Shown here: piece by piece, positions 25,311 to 33,572 of the stretch | Layout of the letters: each line of letters begins with the position of its first letter | Numbering within the stretch: position 1 is the stretch's first letter | Assembly (NCBI GenBank): GCA_002715485.1 | Contig: PAZL01000008.1 | Coordinates: 1 to 43,747, forward strand | DNA from: Aequorivita sp. | GTDB lineage: Bacteria; Bacteroidota; Bacteroidia; Flavobacteriales; Flavobacteriaceae | Length of the DNA: 43,747 bases | Direction: 5' to 3' | Notes under the pieces: generated by a model | Told to the model about the DNA's origin: nothing | Database searches by the model: none | What the model saw: only the letters and a program-made list of their open reading frames with translations | Program-made: the position numbers and the translations under genes

Positions 25311-25360
25311 CAAAAAAGAAAGAGAAAAGAACAGGAACAATCCTGTCTTTTCTCTTTTTT
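25311..25360. terminator. Bidirectional hairpin terminator downstream of the M12-like protease gene
   Basis: AGAGAAAAGAACAGGA (25321-25336) pairs with TCCTGTCTTTTCTCT (25341-25355) with one bulged A and an ACAA loop. T-rich exits are present on both strands. A smaller AAGTCC/GGACTT hairpin (25363-25383) touches the protease stop codon. Confidence 0.8.
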
Positions 25361-25381
25361 CTAAGTCCTTAATTCAGGGAC

Positions 25382-27634
25382 TTAATTTTTCACAATTTTC
25401 TTAGTAGTTACTTTGTTGCCATTTTTTACAACAAGGAAATACATTCCGCTATCGATATAGCCATACTCCAACTGCTTGTTGAAAGTACTTGAAGTAGAAG
25501 CATCATCAAAAGTGTATTGATTGATAACTCTTCCTCTTAAATCGTAAAGCGAAATTTCAATCTTATCGTTTGAAGCTGGTGTGAAAGTAAGGTTGAAAGT
25601 GCCACTTGATGGGTTTGGATAAACTGAGAAATTATCAAATGTAAAGTCCTCAACACCCACTACGCCATCTACAGTAATTATAGCGTTGTTCACATCGTAA
25701 AAGATATTGTTTGATGAAATAACCATTAATCTACCGGTTGTAGTGTTAAGGTTTGGTACGTTTACAAGAGCGCTTCCATTGTTTGGTACGTTCAACGCAA
25801 CTGCTACGGGGTATGTCTGACCGTTATCGGTAGAAAACCAAATGTCTACGTTAGGGCTATCTACTGGAGCTACATCAGTTCCTGCCACATCCCAAGTAAC
25901 GGTTTCGGTATTTCCGATTGTCCAAGTTGTGGCTGTGTTTTGAGAAGTAATCTCGAAGGGACCTGAATTGCCATCAAACGTAATGATTACGTTGTCACTA
26001 TCAGAAGAACCTCCACCGGCTACATTATCGCGCACTGTTAATCTGAAGTTCATAGTTCTTCCAACAGAAGGAACAACTTCCCAAGTACTCTGAGTGTTAC
26101 CAGCCAATACGGTTGAAATAGCTGGCATATATCTGTCAGGAGAAGTCATTGGGTCTATAGATCTAAAAGCTGGGCCAACGGTTGAAGTATTGTTCGGTGG
26201 CATTGGTGCAGGGTTATTGTTTTGTTGTTCCCAGCAATAGCTTAAAGCATCTCCATCAGGATCTGTAGCATTACCTTTAAGTATAAATGGAGTTGAAATT
26301 GGCACAGTATATTCAGGTCCTGCATCGGCTACAGGAGGAAGATTGTTGGTCGGGGTCTGGACAGAACACTGACCTGAACCAATTTTCACAAAGTTCCACA
26401 TTTCGTTTATGCTGAATCCGTGGAAATAATCATCACTTACGTTTTGTACGTTAGGAGGGCAAATACCTGCATAACCCATAATGGTAGAAGCGCTTCCCGG
26501 TTCGTATGAGGCACTAGAGCGCTGACAGTTGTTGTTTTGTGTATGGTTACCGCCATATTGGTGGCCCATTTCGTGACACACATAATCTACATAAAAAGGA
26601 TCATTTATAGGCTGTGGCAATCCAGTTACGCCTCTTGCTTTATTAGGGCCGCAAGGAGAGCGCAATTGTGCTATACCGCCACCACCTGTAGTAAACACGT
26701 GTCCAATGTCGTAATTAGCAAAACCAATGATTCCGTCTATCTTGGCCTGTATTTGGTTAATGACATTTGAAGTATTATCAAGACCATCAGTTGCTGGATT
26801 TAAGAAAATAATATCTTCATTGTTAGGAATAATTACCATAGTAATAGCAACATCTCTTTCATAGATGCCGTTTACTCTCGTCATTGCTGTATTCTGTGCG
26901 GCTAAAACTGCTGCTTTTTTTACAGCATCGCTAGCTCCTGGATCTACACCTTGGTTGTTTAGGTGCCACTGTGAGTACTCACCATTAGCAGCTAAAGCTA
27001 ATCTAAAAGTTCTTAACATACCATCATCTGCCCCTCTGTGCTCGTTTGAATGTTCATTTAAATCAGCAGGTCTTGGACCAATCGCATCCTCAACATGACA
27101 AACAAAAGGTTCAAGTGAAGCAGGCAAATCTTTTCTAGAATAACTAATATACTGTTGCTTGTCTTTAGTGTAAGGATCAATATAAACAGTTGGTTGGTTA
27201 GCAGATGAAATCATTACGTTAACACCGTATGGCGAAGTACTAAACCTTGCAATAGCCGTAGGATCATCAATTCCCTGAGCAGCAAATGAACGAATATTCG
27301 GGTGCTTAAGTTGTAACTCAGGAGCAAAGTTAGAAGCGTCTACAACTTTAAACCTCTGCATCTTACCATCAACAACTGGAAGTTCAATGATTGTGGTAGA
27401 ATTTTTAAGGTTCTCTCTCGATGGAGCTGTGGCAAGAATAGATTGTAATGCCGGAGTGTTTAAGCTGAAAAGTTTATATTCAGTGGGGGTCGAGTTTCTC
27501 AATTCCTTTGCCTTAGAAGCGATAGAATTTTCTGAGACCGGAGTCCAGAGTTTGGATGGGTTTTGCGCGTTCATCCCAAACCATAACAGCGATAGGGATA
27601 AAACCACAATGGATTTAAAAGTACTTTTTTTCAT
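25382..27634 (-). CDS. Secreted M12-like (reprolysin-type) zinc metalloprotease with T9SS type A sorting domain
   Basis: A 750-residue secreted protease. A signal peptide (residues 1-23, ending GMNAQ) precedes a propeptide-like region. The catalytic domain carries the metzincin zinc motif HEMGHQYGGNH starting at H354, and a downstream STIMGYAGIC gives the Met-turn. Cysteines around the site (CHEMGH, NNNCQ, GICPP) may form disulfides. A PKD/cadherin-like domain follows (PVADAGPEYTVPISTPFILK; DPDGDALSYCWEQ), then another beta domain (SQNTATTWTIGNTETVTWDV). The end is a T9SS type A sorting domain (NFSVYPNPSSGTFNLTF...TTKKIVKN). It should be exported across the outer membrane by T9SS and act on extracellular protein. 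A one-mismatch -7 box (TATCTTTA, 27675-27668, minus strand) is the best promoter candidate. Confidence 0.93.
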   Translation of the reverse strand: MKKSTFKSIVVLSLSLLWFGMNAQNPSKLWTPVSENSIASKAKELRNSTPTEYKLFSLNTPALQSILATAPSRENLKNSTTIIELPVVDGKMQRFKVVDASNFAPELQLKHPNIRSFAAQGIDDPTAIARFSTSPYGVNVMISSANQPTVYIDPYTKDKQQYISYSRKDLPASLEPFVCHVEDAIGPRPADLNEHSNEHRGADDGMLRTFRLALAANGEYSQWHLNNQGVDPGASDAVKKAAVLAAQNTAMTRVNGIYERDVAITMVIIPNNEDIIFLNPATDGLDNTSNVINQIQAKIDGIIGFANYDIGHVFTTGGGGIAQLRSPCGPNKARGVTGLPQPINDPFYVDYVCHEMGHQYGGNHTQNNNCQRSSASYEPGSASTIMGYAGICPPNVQNVSDDYFHGFSINEMWNFVKIGSGQCSVQTPTNNLPPVADAGPEYTVPISTPFILKGNATDPDGDALSYCWEQQNNNPAPMPPNNTSTVGPAFRSIDPMTSPDRYMPAISTVLAGNTQSTWEVVPSVGRTMNFRLTVRDNVAGGGSSDSDNVIITFDGNSGPFEITSQNTATTWTIGNTETVTWDVAGTDVAPVDSPNVDIWFSTDNGQTYPVAVALNVPNNGSALVNVPNLNTTTGRLMVISSNNIFYDVNNAIITVDGVVGVEDFTFDNFSVYPNPSSGTFNLTFTPASNDKIEISLYDLRGRVINQYTFDDASTSSTFNKQLEYGYIDSGMYFLVVKNGNKVTTKKIVKN

Positions 27635-27781
27635 TTTAGATGTAGTTTATATGAATGTTTAGAACTGTAAAGATAAGAGTCTTGGAGGAATTTAATAAAT
27701 TTTTAAGAAGTTAACTTTTAGAAAACATACAAAAAAATTCAAAAAAGCGTAGAAATAACCATCTCAAACATATTTAATTGA

Positions 27782-27789
27782 TAATTTTG
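27782..27789 (+). promoter_or_regulatory. -7 promoter element for lipB
   Basis: TAATTTTG matches TAnnTTTG exactly, ending 25 bases before the TTG start at 27815. The predicted leader is about 20 bases, which supports that TTG as the start. Confidence 0.5.
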
Positions 27790-27814
27790 GCTCGCAAAAA
27801 TAGCTGCTGAATAA

Positions 27815-28528
27815 TTGAACAAATATTTGGAAATACATGATTTGGGTTTAATGGATTACCAAGAAACTTGGGATTATCAAGAGAGTCTTTTTCAAAAAAT
27901 CTTGCAACAAAAAAGTAAAAACAGTAAAGAAAAATTGCAATATGAAACGCCCAATTTTTTTCTGTTTGTTGAGCATCCACATGTGTATACCCTTGGGAAA
28001 AGTGGCCATATTGAGAACCTACTTATTTCTGAAAAAAAACTAGCGGAAATAAACGCTTCATTCTATAAAATCAATCGGGGAGGTGACATAACTTATCATG
28101 GGCCCGGACAAATTGTAGGTTACCCGATATTGGATTTGGAAAACTTTTTTACCGATATTCATAAATATATGCGTATGCTAGAGGAAATGATTATTCTCAC
28201 CTTAGCTGAATATGGACTAAAAGCTGAACGCAGTAAAGGAGAAACAGGCGTATGGCTTGATGTGGGCACTCCCTTTGCAAGAAAAATTTGTGCTATGGGC
28301 GTGCGAGCAAGTCGTTGGGTTACAATGCATGGCTTTGCTTTAAATGTGAATACTGACCTGGGTTATTTTGATCATATGATTCCCTGTGGAATTAGGGGCA
28401 AGGCGGTTACCTCTTTAAATGTTGAACTGGGAAAAACTGAAATTAACCTAGCAGAAGTAAAAGAAAGGTTATTAAAACATTTTTTGATACTTTTTGAAGC
28501 TGCAATAAAAGAAAAAACCGAAGCCTAA
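27815..28528 (+). CDS. lipB: Octanoyltransferase LipB (TTG start)
   Basis: LipB moves the octanoyl group from acyl carrier protein to lipoyl domains, the first step of lipoate assembly on E2 enzymes such as pyruvate dehydrogenase. The catalytic Cys-Lys pair is C191 (HMIPCGIRGK) and K157 (FARKICAMGVRAS). The signature RGGDITYHGPGQIVGYPIL is intact. Start choice: an in-frame TAA stands directly before the TTG at 27815, and the first ATG in frame is at codon 13, after the conserved IHDLGL segment; the TTG is therefore the probable start, giving 237 residues. The stop codon lies inside the stem-loop of the downstream terminator. LipA is not in the window. Confidence 0.95.
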   Translation: MNKYLEIHDLGLMDYQETWDYQESLFQKILQQKSKNSKEKLQYETPNFFLFVEHPHVYTLGKSGHIENLLISEKKLAEINASFYKINRGGDITYHGPGQIVGYPILDLENFFTDIHKYMRMLEEMIILTLAEYGLKAERSKGETGVWLDVGTPFARKICAMGVRASRWVTMHGFALNVNTDLGYFDHMIPCGIRGKAVTSLNVELGKTEINLAEVKERLLKHFLILFEAAIKEKTEA

Positions 28529-28541
28529 GCCTCGGTTTTTA
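28511..28541. terminator. Bidirectional terminator overlapping the lipB stop codon
   Basis: AAAAACCGAAGC (28513-28524) pairs with GCCTCGGTTTTT (28529-28540) around a CTAA loop that contains the lipB TAA. The one imperfect pair is A-C on the plus strand and U-G on the minus. It also closes the convergent gene at 28562. Confidence 0.8.
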
Positions 28542-28561
28542 AAATTTAATTTGGTTTTAGT

Positions 28562-29251
28562 TTATTTTGAAAATTTTGTGAGCACACTGCTTGAGGATAC
28601 TTTACCTCTTTGATAGTCTTCCTGTTTAACCATGCCTACGCCTTCGGCAATCCATTGTTTTGAATTGCTTGTTTGTGTCATCCCCATTTTTGTGCTCATA
28701 TCGTAGGTTATCACAAAACAAGAGAATGTTCCGGCAGGAGTTGTAACGTCTTCCTTACCAATTACCTTTCTGTTTGTTATAGTCAAATCCATATTCATGT
28801 TAATGCCACCCATGCTGATTTTCATATTCATTGCGGCATCTGGAAGCTCTTGCCCTACGGATAGGTTGTTTGGAATTTCCAGATCAACACCGCTAATATC
28901 ATATTCCATATTCTGAAATTGCTCCATCATCATAGGGCTGACCATAGAGTTATAGTCAATTGAAATTTTGGTACCATCGCAGGTAACGTCATATTCCGTT
29001 TCGGCGATCAGTTTTCCTTTGTCATCCTTAATGGAAGATTTCATTGTGGCAACTTCTCCTTCGGAAGTCTTGGATTTGTTTAAAACTATATAATCTACAA
29101 CCGCAGCTATTTTTCCTTTTTTATCATAAGAGGTTATCTCGGCTTTTGTTCCTTCCTTTAAAGGATAGAACTTACTGCAGCCAGTTTGTGCGCTTGCTTG
29201 TGGAAATACTGTTGCTATTAGCAATAATGAAAAAATGAATGTCTTGATCAT
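28562..29251 (-). CDS. Exported DUF3108/TapB-like protein
   Basis: A 229-residue protein with a signal peptide ending FPQASAQ. The mature sequence opens CSKFYPLKEGTKAEITSYDK and alternates short beta strands, with VGQELPDAAMNMKISMG and TPAGTFSCFVITYDMS, the latter being the 'PAGTFxC' core of the DUF3108/TapB-like group. It ends with a GMVKQEDYQRGKVSSSSVL strand pair. A periplasmic beta-sandwich is likely. The role is unknown. It is the last of a run of small exported-protein genes that follow the hybrid regulator on the minus strand; the gap to the next gene upstream is 22 bases. Confidence 0.8.
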   Translation of the reverse strand: MIKTFIFSLLLIATVFPQASAQTGCSKFYPLKEGTKAEITSYDKKGKIAAVVDYIVLNKSKTSEGEVATMKSSIKDDKGKLIAETEYDVTCDGTKISIDYNSMVSPMMMEQFQNMEYDISGVDLEIPNNLSVGQELPDAAMNMKISMGGINMNMDLTITNRKVIGKEDVTTPAGTFSCFVITYDMSTKMGMTQTSNSKQWIAEGVGMVKQEDYQRGKVSSSSVLTKFSK

Positions 29252-29273
29252 AAATATTATTTTTGATTAATTA

Positions 29274-29813
29274 CTATCTTGGTCCAATGCGTGTTGGTCC
29301 TGCACCAATGATTACCCTCAAGGTTTTGTTAAGTGTGTTATCGTGGTAATCTTTAACGGTGAAAACAAAATCTCTATTCTCGGTTCCGCCTGTATCTAAT
29401 GTTCGTCCAATTATTTTAGTCCCCAAAAGTATAGACGACCTTGGGTCTGAACGGTCTCCTTCAACTTGTAAAAGTCTAGTGCCAATGCTTCCAGCGCCAT
29501 CTGTCCAGGGGCTTGGGATGGGCTCAGGTATTTCTACAATGGCATTATTTGGCAATTGCCAAGTTATTTGAGAAACCCCGCCAGAATCTTTCCCTGAGAG
29601 AATCACATTGTATGTTTTGTTTCTTTCCAGGTACAATGCTTGATTATCAAAATCAAAAGTTTCTGTTATTTCTACATCTCCCGCGGCAAGCCCACTTCCT
29701 GTTAATTGAAAGAATATTGTCGGCACCACCGAATCTCGGTCTGGAATGGTGGTTCTACAGCTTGTTAAGCTTAGGCTCAATAATAAAATGCTTAAAATGA
29801 TTGAATTTCTCAT
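29274..29813 (-). CDS. Lipoprotein of unknown function
   Basis: A 179-residue protein with a lipoprotein leader (LLSLSLTSC, cysteine residue 19). The mature part is beta-rich (VVPTIFFQLTGSGLAAGDVE; LERNKTYNVILSGKDSGGVS) and closes with VFTVKDYHDNTLNKTLRVI, resembling a single Ig- or PKD-like domain. It is followed at short distance by the TapB-like gene and preceded by the Lys-rich protein gene, which is 122 bases upstream. No known family is recognised. Confidence 0.75.
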   Translation of the reverse strand: MRNSIILSILLLSLSLTSCRTTIPDRDSVVPTIFFQLTGSGLAAGDVEITETFDFDNQALYLERNKTYNVILSGKDSGGVSQITWQLPNNAIVEIPEPIPSPWTDGAGSIGTRLLQVEGDRSDPRSSILLGTKIIGRTLDTGGTENRDFVFTVKDYHDNTLNKTLRVIIGAGPTRIGPR

Positions 29814-29935
29814 AATTTCTAATTTTTAAAATTTATAATCAGTTAAATATGTGGGAGAAAATATTGACCATGCATTTAATGGCTGTTTATTATTTATGAG
29901 GTTATAGGGTTCCAATAATTAAGTTAATTGTTCTA

Positions 29936-30244
29936 TTATTCTTCTATAATGCCTTCTTCATTTTGTTGGTTTTTTGACTGTGTGGTATCATCTACAGGAT
30001 CTCCGCCAATTACGTTTCCGCTAGAAGATTTCTTTTTTCTTTTTTTCTCTTTCCTTTTTTTCTTTTTGGGAGAATCTACAATGGTGTCCAGCACACGGTC
30101 TGTACTTTTTGTGGTTTCTTTTTCTACCCGCCTTTCTACCGTTCGTTCCACGGCATTGGCAGCCCTGTCTCCCAATTTGTCCAAAAACTGTGCATTGCAA
30201 ACACTGGCTATACAAATAAATAAGATGGTTAAAGCTATTTTCAT
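29936..30244 (-). CDS. Small exported protein with Lys-rich and acidic tail
   Basis: A 102-residue protein with a signal peptide ending IASVCNAQ. A short helical region (FLDKLGDRAANAVERTVER) is followed by a long cluster of lysine and arginine (SPKKKKRKEKKRKKKSS) and then a mixed acidic C-terminus (QQNEEGIIEE). On the DNA this cluster is a polypurine tract on the minus strand (about 30020-30075). The alternative is that only the first half is ordered. The function is unknown. It lies 19 bases after the T9SS-tail fragment in the same direction. Confidence 0.65.
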   Translation of the reverse strand: MKIALTILFICIASVCNAQFLDKLGDRAANAVERTVERRVEKETTKSTDRVLDTIVDSPKKKKRKEKKRKKKSSSGNVIGGDPVDDTTQSKNQQNEEGIIEE

Positions 30245-30263
30245 AATATCTGATTTTTATGGT

Positions 30264-30413
30264 TTACTTTTTAAAAGTTATTTCTTTTACTACTTTATTA
30301 TTGAGCATTATTCTTAAAGTATATATTCCTTTTGACAGATTATTTATGTTTAAAAAAATCTGTTTTCCCGGAACAATTTCCAGTTTGCCGGAATATTGTT
30401 TTGTTTTTTTCAT
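30264..30413 (-). pseudogene. Orphan T9SS type A sorting-domain tail (gene remnant or very small gene)
   Basis: From the ATG at 30413, 49 codons encode KLEIVPGKQIFLNINNLSKG followed by IYTLRIMLNNKVVKEITFKK, a recognisable second half of a T9SS type A sorting domain. The usual first half with the YPNP motif is missing, as is any signal peptide or cargo. The frame continues open upstream through 30534 into the end of the regulator gene, where it is only a shadow. It looks like the remnant of a secreted-protein gene; expression as a mini-protein is possible but not supported. Confidence 0.5.
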
Positions 30414-30534
30414 AACAGGGAAAAAGGTGAAGTAAATGTAAGTTGGGATCTTAAAAAGTACTGTGAATTTTGTAACCGATGCTATAACATATGTAACATT
30501 TGCAGTATTAACAGGTTTTCGGGCCCGGCTGTTC

Positions 30535-33471
30535 TTAGGTGGGAAAATATTCTGAAGGAGAGCGTCCAAACTCTTGTTTGAAACATTTGGTAAAATACGA
30601 TGGGTCGTTGAAACCAACTGTGTAGCCAACTTCCGCAATTGAAATCTTTTTTTCCTTTAACAATTTTAAAGCCAATTTAAGACGTTGGGTTTTCAAGAAT
30701 TCAGAAGCTGATTGTCCTGTCAGCGCTTTTAGTTTTCGGTGCAATTGCATGCGGCTCACACCCATTTCTTTCCCAAAATCTTCAATCGTAAAGTTTGAAT
30801 CGGTTATATTTTTATCCAAAACTTTCTGAAGCAATTCCAGAAATTTTTCATCCGCAGAAGAAATAGCAATATCTTTTGGCATTAGAACCACTTCCTGTGC
30901 AAAGCGTTGCTGAAGCCTTCTTCGGTTTTCAATAAGGTTTTCAACATTGGCTTTCAATAACTGGCTATTAAAAGGTTTAGTAATGTAGGCGTCTGCACCA
31001 ATGCCCATTGCTTCCAATTTTGACGTAACCTGCGTTTTGGCAGTGAGCAGTATAACTGGAATGTGAGAGGTGAGTTGATGTTCTTTGAGGTGCTTTGTGA
31101 ATGTAAAGCCATCTTCTCCAGGCATCATAACATCGCTTATAACAATATCTGGAATTACCTCAATTGCAATTTCAAAAGCCTCCTTGCCATTATTTGCTGT
31201 GTGGATGGTATAAGTATATTCAAAAATTGAACTCACATAATCACGAATGTCTTTGCTGTCGTCTATTACCAACATGGTTGGTGCGTCTTCAGGCAAAATG
31301 ATTTCCTTTTGGGTAGGTAATTCAACAACTGCAGGTTCTTCGGGTTGTCCAGATTTTTCATATTCTGAAAAAATTTCTTGGTCGGAAAACGCATTTTTGT
31401 TAACGGGTATTTGCACTTTAAATTCCGTGAGCCCATTCTCCTCACTTTTTATGGCAATGGAACCTTTATGGACTTCAGTTAATTCCTTGGTTAGAGAAAG
31501 GCCAATACCGGCCCCGGGATTTTTGGAGCTTGTTTGATAAAACCGCTCAAAGATTTTTTCTTGCTTCTCCGATGGAATATACTTTCCAGAATTTACTACT
31601 GAAATTTCATAATTGTTAGCTACTCTTGCGCCCTTTAAAGTTATTGATCCCTTTTCTGGGGTATATTTTATGGCGTTGCCCATTAAATTATAAAGTATTT
31701 TTTCCAAAATATCTTGATCAAACCAATCATTAGCTTCCTCTTTCGGCACCTCGACAGAAAATTTTATATTTTTTTCACTACAACTAAAAATAAAGGCTTC
31801 GGCATGTGCTATTAAAAAATCGGGCATGTTTGCACATTGGATGTTTAACTTTAAATTTCCACTTTCCAATCTGGCCAATGCCAAAAGCTGATCTACCAAA
31901 TCCTTTAACCGTTGTGTGTTCCTGAGTGCTGCTTTTAAGTTTTTTGCTTCTGAGGTCGATAATTTTTTTGAACCGAGCAGATCTTCTATAGGGCCATTTA
32001 TCAATGTAAGCGGAGTTCGAAATTCATGCGAAATATTTGCAAAGAATGTATTTTTTGCATTGTCTAACTCAAGTAATTTTTTAGTGGTTTTCTGCCGGTT
32101 TTTAAACTGAAAAAACACAAAAATTCCAGCAATTGCGATAATGGCCAGAATACCCCAAAGCATATTTCGCTGATTTCTTTTTTGTTGCTCTGCAAGTTCG
32201 TTTTTAGTTGTTAACAATGCAATTTCCCGATCCCGGCTTTCGGTTTGATAGACACCTTCTATTTCTTTAATTTTTTCGGCACTTTGTGCCAGTTGTATGG
32301 AATCATTGATTCTTTTTGCGATTTGGGAATTTGTAAACGCAGCCTTGAAATTTCCTTGTAGTGCATAGGCTTCTGCCAGTAAGGAACGTGCATTTTGGTT
32401 TATGGTGCCATTATTTATGTCTTTATTAAATAGAATTGCTTCTTCCAAAAAGGCTATTGCCTTTGTAGCGCTCCCTACTTTAATGTTTAGTTTCCCTAGT
32501 TGCAATGCTGATTGGGCTGCTTCAAGCGAGTAATCGTTTTTTTTCTGAAAATTAAACGCATTCAGTAAATAAGTTTCTGCTTTTTTGAGGTTTCCTTTTG
32601 CAAGATTTACTAATCCCAAATAGTTCTTTATTTCTGCAACCGTTCTTTCTTCTTTTATTTTTTCATAAAAAAGCAGTGTTTTGGAAAGGAGTTTATCTGC
32701 CTTTTCCAATTGCCCTGTATAATAATATACTTGTCCTAAAAAAACATTTGTGGTGTGGAAATAGAAATCACCTGCCCCGGGTATTTTTTTAAATTCATCG
32801 TTTGCTTTTAAATAATATTTTTCGGCGGCATCGTAATCTTTAAGTTCAAGATAAATGTTGCCCAAACTTTGATAGGCTGCGGCAATAATATCTTCACGGA
32901 TGGGAGTAATTTTATGGACGGAATCTACAACTAGCAAATGGGCGATTGCGGCTTCCATTTTGTTTTGCATTGAATAGGCAATTGCCAAAGCGTTTTGGGT
33001 ATCGGCAAAAATGAAGTTTCCGGCATCGTCAATTTTTTTTACATACTTAAGTGCTTGATTTCCTGCTTTGATTGAATTCTCTATTTCGCCGATTAAATAA
33101 TAGGTTCTACAAAGGCCATTGTACCCCTGCGCCATGCCGCGGAAGTAGTTAATTTTTTTTGAGTCTTCAATCTGTTTTTTGAAGTAAAATATTGCCGAGT
33201 CAGGTTTCTGTATTCTTCTAAAATAGTGTGCGTAGAGATAATCGGCATCTGTTAAACTAGCCAAATAATTTCTTTTAATACTGAATTCACGAAACTTCTT
33301 AATATAAATTAATGCACTATCAGGATTTGCATTTATTGATTGTGAAACCTTTTTTTTGAAATCGGCAAGTATCACGGAGTCGCCCTGCGAAGGTTTTTTT
33401 TCGCGAAATTCTTTTTGGCCAAAAGCGGTAATAGCCAATAGCAAAAGAAAGAGGCAGAGGAGCGCTCTCAT
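30535..33471 (-). CDS. Hybrid two-component regulator: TPR sensor, histidine kinase, receiver, AraC output
   Basis: One 978-residue polypeptide carries a whole phosphorelay. The ATG at 33471 (MRALLCLFLLLLAI) begins a signal peptide ending TAFGQ; a TTG 18 codons upstream would bury it. Tetratricopeptide repeats fill about residues 25-400 (AQGYNGLCRTYYLIGEIENS; AYQSLGNIYLELKDYDAAEK). A transmembrane helix follows at about 437-456. The kinase has H482 in ISHEFRTPLTL and N/G boxes NLMGNAIKYTPEKGS and GAGIGLSLTKEL. The receiver has VIDDSKDIRD and phospho-acceptor D780 in SDVMMPGEDGF. An AraC-type HTH closes the protein (GVSRMQLHRKLKALTG; IAEVGYTVGFNDPSYFTKCF). The sensor should lie in the periplasm, but with TPRs rather than the usual Y_Y_Y beta-propeller of HTCS. 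Its targets are unknown; the small exported genes downstream are candidates. Confidence 0.94.
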   Translation of the reverse strand: MRALLCLFLLLLAITAFGQKEFREKKPSQGDSVILADFKKKVSQSINANPDSALIYIKKFREFSIKRNYLASLTDADYLYAHYFRRIQKPDSAIFYFKKQIEDSKKINYFRGMAQGYNGLCRTYYLIGEIENSIKAGNQALKYVKKIDDAGNFIFADTQNALAIAYSMQNKMEAAIAHLLVVDSVHKITPIREDIIAAAYQSLGNIYLELKDYDAAEKYYLKANDEFKKIPGAGDFYFHTTNVFLGQVYYYTGQLEKADKLLSKTLLFYEKIKEERTVAEIKNYLGLVNLAKGNLKKAETYLLNAFNFQKKNDYSLEAAQSALQLGKLNIKVGSATKAIAFLEEAILFNKDINNGTINQNARSLLAEAYALQGNFKAAFTNSQIAKRINDSIQLAQSAEKIKEIEGVYQTESRDREIALLTTKNELAEQQKRNQRNMLWGILAIIAIAGIFVFFQFKNRQKTTKKLLELDNAKNTFFANISHEFRTPLTLINGPIEDLLGSKKLSTSEAKNLKAALRNTQRLKDLVDQLLALARLESGNLKLNIQCANMPDFLIAHAEAFIFSCSEKNIKFSVEVPKEEANDWFDQDILEKILYNLMGNAIKYTPEKGSITLKGARVANNYEISVVNSGKYIPSEKQEKIFERFYQTSSKNPGAGIGLSLTKELTEVHKGSIAIKSEENGLTEFKVQIPVNKNAFSDQEIFSEYEKSGQPEEPAVVELPTQKEIILPEDAPTMLVIDDSKDIRDYVSSIFEYTYTIHTANNGKEAFEIAIEVIPDIVISDVMMPGEDGFTFTKHLKEHQLTSHIPVILLTAKTQVTSKLEAMGIGADAYITKPFNSQLLKANVENLIENRRRLQQRFAQEVVLMPKDIAISSADEKFLELLQKVLDKNITDSNFTIEDFGKEMGVSRMQLHRKLKALTGQSASEFLKTQRLKLALKLLKEKKISIAEVGYTVGFNDPSYFTKCFKQEFGRSPSEYFPT

Positions 33472-33572
33472 AAAGTTCAAAAAGGTTGGTTTGCGATTTA
33501 AATTTACGCAAAATACTTGAACCAAAACTGAAGACAGCTGACTAATCTATTAATTAACAAGCTACTGTAGGA

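Larger units (their letters stand above)
25079..25381. other. Intergenic stretch of 303 bases with terminators and a possible gene remnant
   Basis: The stretch holds terminators for both flanking operons (25161-25185 and 25311-25360). Between them, plus-strand frame 25212 onward reads DKNFTQPEVFKKLGEKSLTI and continues open, with amphipathic, protein-like character but no start codon and a stop just upstream. It may be the tail of a decayed gene, or chance. No other feature is seen. Confidence 0.4.

Noticed and set aside
30020-30075. Pyrimidine-rich tract on the plus strand
   Set aside because: It is explained by the lysine/arginine codons of the small exported protein on the opposite strand. 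I do not call it a separate structural element.
30414-30638. Upstream part of the frame that contains the T9SS tail
   Set aside because: It overlaps the end of the hybrid regulator gene in another frame and has no protein-like features, so I kept only the 49-codon tail.
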